DNA of 64,000 bases from Actinoplanes philippinensis (GTDB taxonomy: Bacteria; Actinomycetota; Actinomycetes; Mycobacteriales; Micromonosporaceae): contig NZ_FONV01000008.1 of NCBI RefSeq assembly GCF_900113015.1, forward strand, positions 463,413-527,412, written 5' to 3'. The notes beneath the pieces were generated by a model that saw only the letters and a program-made list of their open reading frames with translations, did not search any database and had not been told where the DNA came from. The position numbers and the translations under genes were made by a program. Shown here piece by piece: positions 17,073-24,843 of the stretch; the stretch's first letter is position 1; the number at the start of each line of letters is the position of its first letter.

Positions 17073-17580
17073 CGTAGTCGTCGTGCGGGATGCCGGCCGC
17101 CCACAGCGCGGTCCGCATCCGTACGCAGTGCCGTACGATCGCCGGGTCCTCGGTCATCGCCCCGCCGGTGCCGGTGCCGTCCGCGTCGAACAGGGTGAAC
17201 ACCACCCGCCGGTCGTCGAAGAGCCAGAAGTCGTCGTGGGCGGCCGGCAGCCCCTCCGCCGCGGCCCGGGGCAGCCAGCGGATGTCCTCACCGGCCTCCA
17301 CGTTGAACCCGGAGATGCTCAGCAGCCAGCGCGTGTAGTCCCCGTGCGGCGTGGTGACCACCCGCAGCCGGCGCACGCTGCGGCCCGACTCGGTGACGTC
17401 ACGCACCAGCTCCAGCCATGGCCGCTGCCAGCCGGGGCCGTCCGGCTCGCCGTCCAGGAACCGCTGGAACGGCGCGGCCTCCTCGGGCACCCGGTAGACG
17501 TCGCGTACCTCCAGGTGGAAGGCGGTCCGGTCGAAGGACCGGAACATGCCCTGGAACGTGTCGGCCCGCAGCAGCAGCAT
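17062..17580 (-). CDS. DUF6879-family protein
   Basis: 172 residues. The opening LLLRADTFQGMFRSFDRTAFHLEVRDVY and the W-rich middle (WLELVRDVTESGRSVRRLRVV, YTRWLLSISGFNVEAGEDIRWLPR, DDFWLFDDRRVVFTLFD) are characteristic of the DUF6879 family. In actinomycetes that family usually accompanies XRE-type regulators and DUF397 proteins. Function is unknown. Here no such partner is adjacent, so it is an orphan member. The ATG at 17580 is used because GGGTGGAA lies six bases upstream; a GTG at 17598 is possible. Its last 11 bases overlap the 3' end of the convergent helicase gene. Confidence 0.75.
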   Translation of the reverse strand: MLLLRADTFQGMFRSFDRTAFHLEVRDVYRVPEEAAPFQRFLDGEPDGPGWQRPWLELVRDVTESGRSVRRLRVVTTPHGDYTRWLLSISGFNVEAGEDIRWLPRAAAEGLPAAHDDFWLFDDRRVVFTLFDADGTGTGGAMTEDPAIVRHCVRMRTALWAAGIPHDDYVKG

Positions 17581-17658
17581 GCGTTCCACCCTGGCCACAG
17601 TGGACGCGATCGGTCCACTCGAAGGTCATGTTGGTGCAGGTGGGAGCAAAACTCGCGT

Positions 17659-19137
17659 TCAGAGTTCGCGTTTGACGACTTTGCCGGTGGCGTTACGCGG
17701 CAGCTCGTCGAGGAACGTCACGTCACGCGGCACACAGAACCGGGCCAGATTCCGGCGCACGTGCTCGCGTACCGCCTCGGCGTCGAGCCGCTCGCCCGGG
17801 CTCAGCACCAGGTAGGCGGCGAGCCGCTGCCCCCACTCGTCGTCCGCGACGCCGACCACCGCCACCTCGCGCACCTGCGGCAACGCGGCCAGCAGGTCCT
17901 CCACCTCACCGGGGAAGATGTTCTCCCCACCAGAGATGATCATGTCGTCGGCGCGGCCGTCGACGTAGAGCCGGCCCCGGTCGTCGAGATGGCCGAGGTC
18001 ACCGGTGCCGACGACGTCACGGCCGGCCGCGTCCTGGCCGGTGTAGCCCTCGAACAGCATCCCGTTGCTGACGTGGATCTGCCCGTCGACGATCGTCACC
18101 CGCGTCCCGTGCGGCGGCCGGCCCGCCGTGGCAGGGGCCTCGCGCAGGTCGGCGGGGGTGGCGATGGAGACCCACGAGGCCTCGGTCGAGCCGTACAGGT
18201 TGTAGAGCACGTCGCCGTAGCGATCCATGAACCGGGTGGCGAGGCCACCCGGCAGCGCCGATCCGCTCACCGCCGCCACCCGCAGCCCACGGTAGGCGGC
18301 CGGGACGTCCATCAAATTCTGGAGCATCACCGGTACGGCCACCAGCGCCGTGACCTGCTCCTCCGTCATCGTCGCCAGCACGTCGGCCGGGTCGAAGCGG
18401 CGGCGCAGCACGATGGTCGCCCGCAGCGCCAGCGCGATCTGCATGCCGGCGTAGCCCCACGTGTGGAACAGCGGCGCCGCGATCATGATCCGTTCCCCGG
18501 CGCGCAGCGGGATCCGGTCGATCACCGAGCAGAGCGGGCCGAACCCGCCCGGCGTCGGCCGGCGCGCGCCCTTCGGCACCCCGGTCGTCCCCGACGTCAG
18601 CACGATCGTCCGGCCGGGCCGCTCCGGCGGGGCCGCGAGCCCGGCCGGAGTGCTCTCGATCAGCTCGTCGACCCGCTTCTCGCCGATCCGGCCGGGCAGG
18701 GTCGCCACCCGGTCCAGGAACTCGTCGTCGTGGATCAGCGCGGACAGGCCCTGCGCCTGCACCACCTGGTCGAGCTGGTGCCCGGACAGCCCGGTGTTGA
18801 TCAGCACCGCGTCGGCGCCCCGGGTGGCGACCCCGATCAGCGCCTCCAGCATGCGGGCCGAGTTGCGGCACAGCAGCCCCACCCGGTCACCCGCCCGCAC
18901 CGGCAGCGCGGCGGCCAGCCGGGACGAGCGGTCCAGCAGTTCGGCGTACGTCACCCGCCGCTCGTCGTCGACCACGGCGACCCGCTCCGGGCTGCGCGCC
19001 GCCGCCTGCCGCAGCTCGCCGGCCAGCCCGAAACCCCACCGCCCCAGCGACGCGAACTGCCGCGCCACCCGCACCGGGTTGCCCGGCGTGAGCAGCCCGC
19101 GCCGCGCCATCGTCGACGCGATGAACAGGGCCTCCAT
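17659..19137 (-). CDS. Acyl-CoA synthetase / AMP-dependent ligase
   Basis: 492 residues of the ANL superfamily. Core motifs are in order: A3 TIVLTSGTTGVPKGARR, A4 APLFHTWGYAG, A5 LYNLYGSTEAS, A7 GTGDLGHLDDRGRLYVDGR, A8 IISGGENIFPGEVE, and A10 LPRNATGKVVKREL with the catalytic lysine. It adenylates a carboxylic acid and transfers it to CoA; from context this is a fatty or related aliphatic acid. Its ATG shares one base with the stop of the upstream acyl-CoA dehydrogenase gene (TGATG), so the two form a coupled operon for activation and first oxidation. Confidence 0.9.
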   Translation of the reverse strand: MEALFIASTMARRGLLTPGNPVRVARQFASLGRWGFGLAGELRQAAARSPERVAVVDDERRVTYAELLDRSSRLAAALPVRAGDRVGLLCRNSARMLEALIGVATRGADAVLINTGLSGHQLDQVVQAQGLSALIHDDEFLDRVATLPGRIGEKRVDELIESTPAGLAAPPERPGRTIVLTSGTTGVPKGARRPTPGGFGPLCSVIDRIPLRAGERIMIAAPLFHTWGYAGMQIALALRATIVLRRRFDPADVLATMTEEQVTALVAVPVMLQNLMDVPAAYRGLRVAAVSGSALPGGLATRFMDRYGDVLYNLYGSTEASWVSIATPADLREAPATAGRPPHGTRVTIVDGQIHVSNGMLFEGYTGQDAAGRDVVGTGDLGHLDDRGRLYVDGRADDMIISGGENIFPGEVEDLLAALPQVREVAVVGVADDEWGQRLAAYLVLSPGERLDAEAVREHVRRNLARFCVPRDVTFLDELPRNATGKVVKREL

Positions 19138-20348
19138 CAGCGGATCTGCACGCCGGAGACGGCTCGGGCGATGACCAGCCGCTGGATCTCCGAGGTGCCC
19201 TCGAAGATCGTGTAGATCTTGGCGTCCCGGTACATCCGCTCCACCGGGTGCTCCCGCAGATAACCGGCCCCGCCGAGGATCTGCACCGCCTTCTCGGTGA
19301 CCGCGACCGCCACCTCACCGGCCTTGAGCTTCGACATCGAACCCTCACCGGCCTCGAACGGCTTCTCGTTGCGGCCCATCCACGCGGCCCGCCACACCAG
19401 CAGCCGCGCCGCGTCGATCTCGGTGCGCATGTCGGCCAGCGCGAACGCCACCGCCTGGTTCTCGATGATCGGCCGGCCGAACTGGACCCGCGTCTTCGCG
19501 TACTCCAGCGCGTACTCGTACGCCGCCCGCGCGATGCCCAGCGCCTGCGCGCCGACCGCCGGCCGGGACAGCTCGAACGTCCGCATCGCCGCCTGACCCG
19601 ACCGCCGCTGCCCCTCCCGGGCCCGCGCCAGCCGCTTGTCGAGAGCCTCCTTGCCGCCGAGCAGGCAACTGCCGGGCACCCGCACGTCGTCGAGGAACAC
19701 GTCCGCGGTGTGCGAGGCCCGCAGTCCCAGCTTCTTCAGCTTCCGTGTCCCGGCCAGCCCCTTCGTGCCCGGCGGCACGACGAACGCGGCCTGTCCCCGC
19801 GACCCCAGCGACGGGTCGACGCTCGCCGTCACCACGTGCACGTTCGCGATCCCGCCGTTGGTGGCGTACGCCTTCTGCCCGCTGATCACCCACTCGTCGG
19901 TCGCCTCGTGATAGACCGCACGGGTCCGCATCGCCGCCACATCCGACCCGGCCTCCGGCTCGGTGCTGCAGAACGCCCCCACCTTCGGATCGGCGGCGTC
20001 CCCGAAACACTGCGGCACCCATTCGAGCAGCTGATCCGACGTCCCCGAGCCGAAGATCGCCGCCACCGCCAGCGACGTGCCGGAGATCGCCATCCCGATC
20101 CCGCCGTCGCCCCAGAACAGCTCCTCGTTCGCGATCGGCAGACTCAGCCCGCTGCCGTCCGACCAGGTGTTGGCGAGGAACTCGAACCCGTACAGCCCGA
20201 TCTTCGCCGCCTCCTGCAGAACGGGCCAGGGCGTCTCCTCGCGCTCGTCCCACTCCGAAGCGGCCGGCCGAATCACCGACGCGGCAAACCCGTGCACCCA
20301 TTCGCGCAGCTCACGCTGCTCATCGTTGAGATCGAGCCAGAACTCCAC
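19137..20348 (-). CDS. Acyl-CoA dehydrogenase
   Basis: 403 residues in the standard fold: N-terminal helices, a beta domain with AFCSTEPEAGSDVAAMRTRA and KAYATNGGIANVHVVTAS (flavin contacts), and a C-terminal helical domain with TRVQFGRPIIENQAVAFALADM, QILGGAGYLREHPVERMYRDAK and the active-site segment IYTIFEGTSEIQRL, which supplies the catalytic glutamate. It performs FAD-linked alpha,beta-dehydrogenation of acyl-CoA. The GTG start at 20348 follows GGGAGGG by seven bases. Between 20369 and 20387 lies an inverted repeat that resembles one in front of the fabG4/thiolase pair at 24.8 kb, so the units may share a repressor. Confidence 0.92.
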   Translation of the reverse strand: MEFWLDLNDEQRELREWVHGFAASVIRPAASEWDEREETPWPVLQEAAKIGLYGFEFLANTWSDGSGLSLPIANEELFWGDGGIGMAISGTSLAVAAIFGSGTSDQLLEWVPQCFGDAADPKVGAFCSTEPEAGSDVAAMRTRAVYHEATDEWVISGQKAYATNGGIANVHVVTASVDPSLGSRGQAAFVVPPGTKGLAGTRKLKKLGLRASHTADVFLDDVRVPGSCLLGGKEALDKRLARAREGQRRSGQAAMRTFELSRPAVGAQALGIARAAYEYALEYAKTRVQFGRPIIENQAVAFALADMRTEIDAARLLVWRAAWMGRNEKPFEAGEGSMSKLKAGEVAVAVTEKAVQILGGAGYLREHPVERMYRDAKIYTIFEGTSEIQRLVIARAVSGVQIR

Positions 20349-20368
20349 GGACAGCCCTCCCGCCAGCA

Positions 20369-20387
20369 GGTTAACTCGCCGGTAACC
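20369..20387. promoter_or_regulatory. Operator-like inverted repeat upstream of the acyl-CoA dehydrogenase operon
   Basis: GGTTAACTCGCCGGTAACC contains GGTTA and TAACC arms around a nine-base core. Read on the operon's strand it contains TACCGGCGAGT, which recurs with one change (TACCGGTGAGT) at 24792-24802 between the fabG4 and thiolase genes. It starts 21 bases upstream of the GTG. A TetR-type fatty-acid repressor is a reasonable guess. Confidence 0.5.
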
Positions 20388-20690
20388 TTACGAGCGCCCA
20401 ACGGCGCTGACAACAGTCATCGATGAATTAAAAACCCCGCGGTGTTCTCCCTGTCGTGCTCGGCTCCGGTGTCGGAGTTCCGTGGGGGGCGGGTTGAATC
20501 TCGACGTGCGGGATGGGCTCCGCGCCGCATGCGGAGCGGCCGCGTGCCTCGTGATGATCATTAGCGAACTCGCTGGTCCCTGCTGCCGCCAACGGAGATC
20601 AGTGGCGATCCGTAAAATTCACAGTACGGGCAAATCTCCTGCATCTACTCGCTATTCGAGGATGCTCGGGCATGTCCTCCCAGGAATGCA
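20388..20690. other. Intergenic region upstream of the AIPR gene
   Basis: No convincing gene is seen in about 300 bases. Composition becomes visibly AT-richer (for example GAATTAAAAACCCC near 20426), unlike the rest of the window. A 7-bp stem, GCTCCGC at 20517-20523 and GCGGAGC at 20531-20537, is the only clear structure. A short open frame here has atypical codon use and no ribosome site. The low-GC stretch continues into the AIPR gene and probably belongs to the same acquired segment. Confidence 0.45.
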
Positions 20691-20718
20691 TTGCCAGGCG
20701 CCGCGGAGCAACTAGCAT
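20691..20718 (+). promoter_or_regulatory. Sigma-70-type promoter of the AIPR gene
   Basis: TTGCCA at 20691-20696 and TAGCAT at 20713-20718 are separated by 16 bases. They sit 43 bases before the ATG, which itself is preceded by GGGAGG at 20751-20756. This is the most canonical promoter visible in the window. Confidence 0.55.
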
Positions 20719-20760
20719 CGACGCCAGCGGTGGCCGCTACTGGGGTATGCGGGAGGTCGA

Positions 20761-22479
20761 ATGAGTAAACTCCACGTTCGTCATGTCCGAGAGGCGCTGG
20801 AGCGCTCCTACCAGGATCTTATTGATCTTTCTGATGTCGATAAGGCTTCTGAGGCGCAGCGGAGCAAGAATTTCCTGACCCGATCCCTTGCTGCTTTCGG
20901 CATGGAACGCCTTGCAAAACTGACTCCCGCCGAGGCTGCGCAGACCGTTGTCGACGGCAGCGGCGACAACGGGATCGACGCCATTTATGTGGACCACGCG
21001 CAGTCGCGCATGTATCTCGTTCAGGCGAAGTGGGACGGAAACGGCACGGGGACGATCGGGCTCGGTGACTCCCGCAACTTCGTTGGCGGTTTCAATGACC
21101 TGACGAACGAGCTGTATGACCGCTTCAACTCCAAGATCCAAGCTCGTTGGGACGAGTTGTCGCGAGCTGTCGGTGAGTTCGGGATGAAGTTCACCCTGGC
21201 CGTGGTGACCACGGGAAGCACCGAGTTGGCGAAACCGGTGCTGGAAGTCTACGACGACTTTCTGGCTGAGATGAACTACGGCACCGAGGAGAATGCCGAC
21301 TTCGAGATCCTCGGATTGCAGGAACTCCACTCCTCTCTGGCAAGGGGCACGGCGGGTGGCAGTATAGATCTCGACCTCACACTCGAGAACTGGGGAACCA
21401 TCAACGAGCCGTACGAAGCATATTACGGAGTGGTCGACGCGTCCGTTATCGGTGAGTGGTACGAAAATCACGGCGACCGGCTCTTCGACAAGAATCTCCG
21501 TAACGCTCTCGGTCATACGGCGGTGAACGCCAGCCTGGTGGAAACCCTCACCTCCGAGGCGGAGCATTTCTGGTACTTCAACAACGGTGTCACCATTCTG
21601 TGCGGGAAGGTTCAGAAGAACCGGCGCGGAGCGAACACGCGGACATTCGGAGAGTTCGCTCTGACGGGGGCCAGCGTGGTGAACGGGGCGCAGACCGTAG
21701 CCAGCGTCAGCAGCGCCTTGAGGGCGTCGGGTGACAAGGTCATAGACGCCAAGATCTGGGTCCGGGTCATTTCCCTCGAAGGATGTCCGCCGGATTTCGC
21801 CACCGCCGTGACCCGCGCGACTAACACCCAGAACACCGTCGAGAGCCGCGACTTCGTCGCCCTGGACCCGGAACAGGATCGGCTCCGGATGGAGATGCTG
21901 TTGTCGCTGCAGAAGATCTACTCGATCAAACGTGGAGACCAGCCTCCGGTCCCGGCCACCGGATGCACCATCACCGACGCGACCGTAGCGCTCGCGTGTG
22001 CTTCCCGGGATCCCAACCTCGCTGTTCAGGCGAAAAGCACTCTCGGGCGCCTCTGGGAATCGACGGAGAAGCCTCCGTACACCCGGCTCTTCAACTCCGC
22101 GGTCACCGCCTACAAGGTCTGGCGATCAGTGGAGATCCTCCGAGCCGTCGACGCGGCGCTGGCTGCCGAGCGAAGCGTCCGGGACGGCAAGTCCCGAGCT
22201 GTCGCGGTCCAGGGCAATCGGATCGTTGCCCATCTGGTCTTCCGCATGATCGACCTTGCCCGCATCGACAACCCGGATGAACCCTGGGACAAACAGGTGG
22301 CATCCGTACCCGCTGCCACGAAGGTCGTGCTCGACTCACTCTCCAAGCATGTCGAGGACGCTTACGGGACCAACTACGTGACCAGCCTCTTCAAGAACGC
22401 AGGGCGCTGCCGGGACCTCGTGGAGCGGGTGCGTAAAGACCTGGAGAAGGATGGAGCTGTGGCTGCTGAAGCGCTGTGA
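20761..22479 (+). CDS. AIPR-family abortive phage infection protein
   Basis: 572 residues. Residues 60-93 resemble a PD-(D/E)XK nuclease core: VVDGSGDNGIDAIYVD, then MYLVQAKWDG (Asp73; Gln88 and Lys90). The AIPR signature follows at about 245-285: NLRNALGHTAVNASLVETL and FWYFNNGVTILCGKV, then VVNGAQTVASV and TRATNTQNTVESRDF. AIPR proteins are linked to abortive phage infection; the mechanism is not established, and nucleic-acid cleavage is inferred from the nuclease-like core. It stands alone, with its own promoter, and uses many A/T third positions (most obviously in the first 100 codons), in contrast to its neighbours. It splits two fatty-acid units, which suggests horizontal insertion. Confidence 0.85.
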   Translation: MSKLHVRHVREALERSYQDLIDLSDVDKASEAQRSKNFLTRSLAAFGMERLAKLTPAEAAQTVVDGSGDNGIDAIYVDHAQSRMYLVQAKWDGNGTGTIGLGDSRNFVGGFNDLTNELYDRFNSKIQARWDELSRAVGEFGMKFTLAVVTTGSTELAKPVLEVYDDFLAEMNYGTEENADFEILGLQELHSSLARGTAGGSIDLDLTLENWGTINEPYEAYYGVVDASVIGEWYENHGDRLFDKNLRNALGHTAVNASLVETLTSEAEHFWYFNNGVTILCGKVQKNRRGANTRTFGEFALTGASVVNGAQTVASVSSALRASGDKVIDAKIWVRVISLEGCPPDFATAVTRATNTQNTVESRDFVALDPEQDRLRMEMLLSLQKIYSIKRGDQPPVPATGCTITDATVALACASRDPNLAVQAKSTLGRLWESTEKPPYTRLFNSAVTAYKVWRSVEILRAVDAALAAERSVRDGKSRAVAVQGNRIVAHLVFRMIDLARIDNPDEPWDKQVASVPAATKVVLDSLSKHVEDAYGTNYVTSLFKNAGRCRDLVERVRKDLEKDGAVAAEAL

Positions 22480-22495
22480 CGGTGCGCCCCGCTGG

Positions 22496-23422
22496 TCACG
22501 GCCCGTCCTCCCGCGTGATCACGCCGGTGAGATGTGTGTGGCGGGACGCCACCGAGACGGACCAGCCGTCGGGGGTGGGGACGGCGGTGAAGATCGCGCT
22601 TGCCGGTAGGAGCAGCGGCTTCCTGAAGGTGACGTCGACCGTGTAGGCCTCGGGCAGGCGGCCCTCCAGGGCGGCCAGGGAGCGGGCCTTGGTCCACATG
22701 CCGTGGGCGATCGGGCGCGGAAAGCCGAAGAGTCTCGCGCCCAGCCAGGAGGTGTGGATCGGGTTGCGGTCGCCGGAGACGGCCGCGTAGTCGGTGCCCA
22801 CCCGGGCCGGCACCCGCCACACACTGCCCGCGGGCGGTGACGCGTCCGCCACGCTCGTGCGCCGCAATGCGTCACCTCCGGCGGGCTGCTGCCCGGAAGC
22901 CTGGCCGTCGGGCGGGCGCGGGCCGAGGCGCAGGTAGGTGGAGAGGCCGCGCCAGACCTCGGCGCCGTCGAGGGTCGCGGTGGCCACGATGTCGAACTGG
23001 CGGCCGCGCGGGTGGTCGCGGAGATCGGCGGCCCGGACCGACAGGTCGAGGGCTGCGCCGGCCGGGATCGGCCGGTGGACGGTGATCCGGTTGGCGACGT
23101 GGACCAGCCCGATCAGCGGCAGCGGGAAATCCGGGGCCGTCATCAATCGCATGGCCGGCGGGAACGCGAGCACGTGCGGGTAGGTGGCCGGCAGCGTGTC
23201 GGTCAGGCGGAACCCGCAGACCCGGTCGTAGGCGGCCAGGTGGGCACGGTCGACGGTGACGCCCCGCCGGCGGACCTCGACGTCGGGCAGGGTGGCGCCG
23301 GAGCGGGTGAAGCCGGGGACGAGGCTGAGGGCGGCGCGCGCGTACGCGGCAGTGGTGCCCGGTCCGGAGCTGAGTTCGACGACCGCGACCACGTCAGGCT
23401 CCCACGGCAGGGGGAACGACAC
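22496..23422 (-). CDS. MaoC-like (R)-enoyl/3-hydroxyacyl thioester dehydratase, HtdX type
   Basis: 308 residues with a double-hotdog layout. The N-terminal hotdog (about 50-165) has lost the catalytic motif. The C-terminal one carries the hydratase-2 motif DYAAVSGDRNPIHTSWLGAR (from about residue 211) followed by IAHGMWTKA. It hydrates or dehydrates (R)-3-hydroxyacyl thioesters. The order MaoC-FabG4 leftward with a divergent thiolase is the same as htdX-fabG4/fadA2 in mycobacteria, which supports a joint role in fatty-acid processing. The GTG at 23422 lies 27 bases after the fabG4-like stop and lacks a clear ribosome site, so the start is uncertain. Confidence 0.85.
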   Translation of the reverse strand: MSFPLPWEPDVVAVVELSSGPGTTAAYARAALSLVPGFTRSGATLPDVEVRRRGVTVDRAHLAAYDRVCGFRLTDTLPATYPHVLAFPPAMRLMTAPDFPLPLIGLVHVANRITVHRPIPAGAALDLSVRAADLRDHPRGRQFDIVATATLDGAEVWRGLSTYLRLGPRPPDGQASGQQPAGGDALRRTSVADASPPAGSVWRVPARVGTDYAAVSGDRNPIHTSWLGARLFGFPRPIAHGMWTKARSLAALEGRLPEAYTVDVTFRKPLLLPASAIFTAVPTPDGWSVSVASRHTHLTGVITREDGP

Positions 23423-23449
23423 GCCCGGGAGAGGCGAGGGCGGGCATGG

Positions 23450-24781
23450 TCAGGCTCCCAGGAGGCTCTGGCCGCAGACCCGGACCACGTTGCCGGTCAC
23501 GGCGGCGGATCCGGGGGACGCGAACCACGCGATCGTCTCGGCGACGTCGACCGGCAGGCCGCCCTGCGACATGCTGTTCAGGCGGCGGCCGGCTTCGCGC
23601 AGGCCGACGGGCATCTTCGCGGTCATCGCCGTCTCGATGAAGCCGGGCGCCACCGCGTTGATCGTGATGCCGCGGCCGGCAAGCAGCGGAGCGTACGCCT
23701 GGACCTGCCCGATCACACCGGCCTTGCTGGTGGCGTAGTTGGTCTGGCCGCGGTTGCCGGCGATGCCGGCGATCGACGCGACCCCGACGATCCGCCCGCC
23801 GGAGGGGATCAGGTCGCGTTCGAGCAGCAGGTCGTTGACGCGTTCGGGGGCGGTCAGGTTGACGCCGATCACCGAGTCCCACCGGTCCTCGGTCATCCGG
23901 GCGATCGTCTTGTCGCGGGTGATGCCGGCGTTGTGGACGATGATGTCGACGGCGGCGTGCGGGCCGGCGGCCAGGTAGCCGGCCAGCCGTTCGGCCGCGG
24001 ACTCGGCGGTCAGGTCGAGTTGCAGGGCCCGGCCCCGGGTCTCGTTGGCGACTCCGGCGAGCGCGTCGCCGGCGGCCGGCACGTCGAGGGCGATGACCTC
24101 GGCGCCGTCGCGGGCGAGGACCCGGGCGATGGCCGCGCCGATGCCCCGGGCGGCGCCGGTGACCAGGGCGAGCTTGCCGTCGAGGGGCCGTTCCCAGTCG
24201 GCGGGCGCGGACACCGGCCCGGCGCCGATCCGGATCACCTGACCGGACACGTACGCCGACCGGCCGCTGAGCAGGAACCGCAGCGTCGACTCGACCCCCG
24301 ATTCGCCGCCGGGCGCCACATACACCAGCTGGGCGGTCGTACCGCGGCCGAACTCCTTGCCGATGCTGCGGGTCAGGCCTTCCAGGCTCCGCTGCGCGAT
24401 CGCCTCCTTCGGCGATGCGGTGGCTTCCGGAGGCGTGCCGAGCACGATCACCCGGCCGGAGGTTTCCAGAGCGCGGGCGTACGGGTGGAAGAAGTCGTAG
24501 AGCGCGCGAAGCTGAGTGGAGTCGACGATGCCTGTTGCGTCGAAGACGAGCGCGCTGACCCGTACCCCCTCGGCGGTGACCTCCACGCCGGCCGTCTCCA
24601 GCAGCTTGCGGATCGGCTCGGCGAGCCGCCCGCCCGGGGTGGCGCCGAGCAGGACCGGCCCGGTGACCAGCGGATCTCCGGCCCGGTGGCGGCGCAGCCG
24701 GGGCGGATCAGGCAGCCCGAGTCGCTTGACCACGGTCCGGCCGAGGCCGGAGTTGGCGAAGTTCGCGTACCTGTCAGCCAT
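23450..24781 (-). CDS. fabG4: High-molecular-weight 3-oxoacyl-(ACP/CoA) reductase, FabG4 type
   Basis: 443 residues, about 200 more than classical FabG. Residues 1-195 are a flavodoxin-like/inactive Rossmann half (MADRYANFANSGLGRTVVKRLGLPDPPRLRR, SGQVIRIGAG). Residues 205-443 are a full SDR: LVTGAARGIGAAIA for cofactor, VHNAGITRDKT, VASIAGIAGNRG, and the catalytic NYATSKAG. This architecture is that of mycobacterial FabG4, which reduces 3-oxoacyl-CoA/ACP with NADH. It is divergent from the thiolase. No Shine-Dalgarno precedes the ATG, but TAGGGT lies six bases before it, so the mRNA is probably leaderless; the operator at 24791-24804 overlaps that hexamer. Confidence 0.9.
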   Translation of the reverse strand: MADRYANFANSGLGRTVVKRLGLPDPPRLRRHRAGDPLVTGPVLLGATPGGRLAEPIRKLLETAGVEVTAEGVRVSALVFDATGIVDSTQLRALYDFFHPYARALETSGRVIVLGTPPEATASPKEAIAQRSLEGLTRSIGKEFGRGTTAQLVYVAPGGESGVESTLRFLLSGRSAYVSGQVIRIGAGPVSAPADWERPLDGKLALVTGAARGIGAAIARVLARDGAEVIALDVPAAGDALAGVANETRGRALQLDLTAESAAERLAGYLAAGPHAAVDIIVHNAGITRDKTIARMTEDRWDSVIGVNLTAPERVNDLLLERDLIPSGGRIVGVASIAGIAGNRGQTNYATSKAGVIGQVQAYAPLLAGRGITINAVAPGFIETAMTAKMPVGLREAGRRLNSMSQGGLPVDVAETIAWFASPGSAAVTGNVVRVCGQSLLGA

Positions 24782-24790
24782 ACGAGTACC

Positions 24791-24804
24791 CTACCGGTGA
24801 GTAA
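24791..24804. promoter_or_regulatory. Shared operator-like site between fabG4-like and thiolase genes
   Basis: CTACCGGTGAGTAA resembles TTACCGGCGAGTTA on the coding strand in front of the acyl-CoA dehydrogenase operon (11 of 14 positions). It overlaps the presumed -10 of the fabG4-like gene and lies 40 bases before the thiolase start, so a bound repressor could block both. Confidence 0.5.
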
Positions 24805-24843
24805 CCCTATGTACACGTCCACCTGCCGATGTGGAGGATAACC

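Noticed and set aside
20482..20715. Possible 77-residue gene upstream of the AIPR gene
   Set aside because: No ribosome site, atypical codon use, and the AIPR promoter lies within it.
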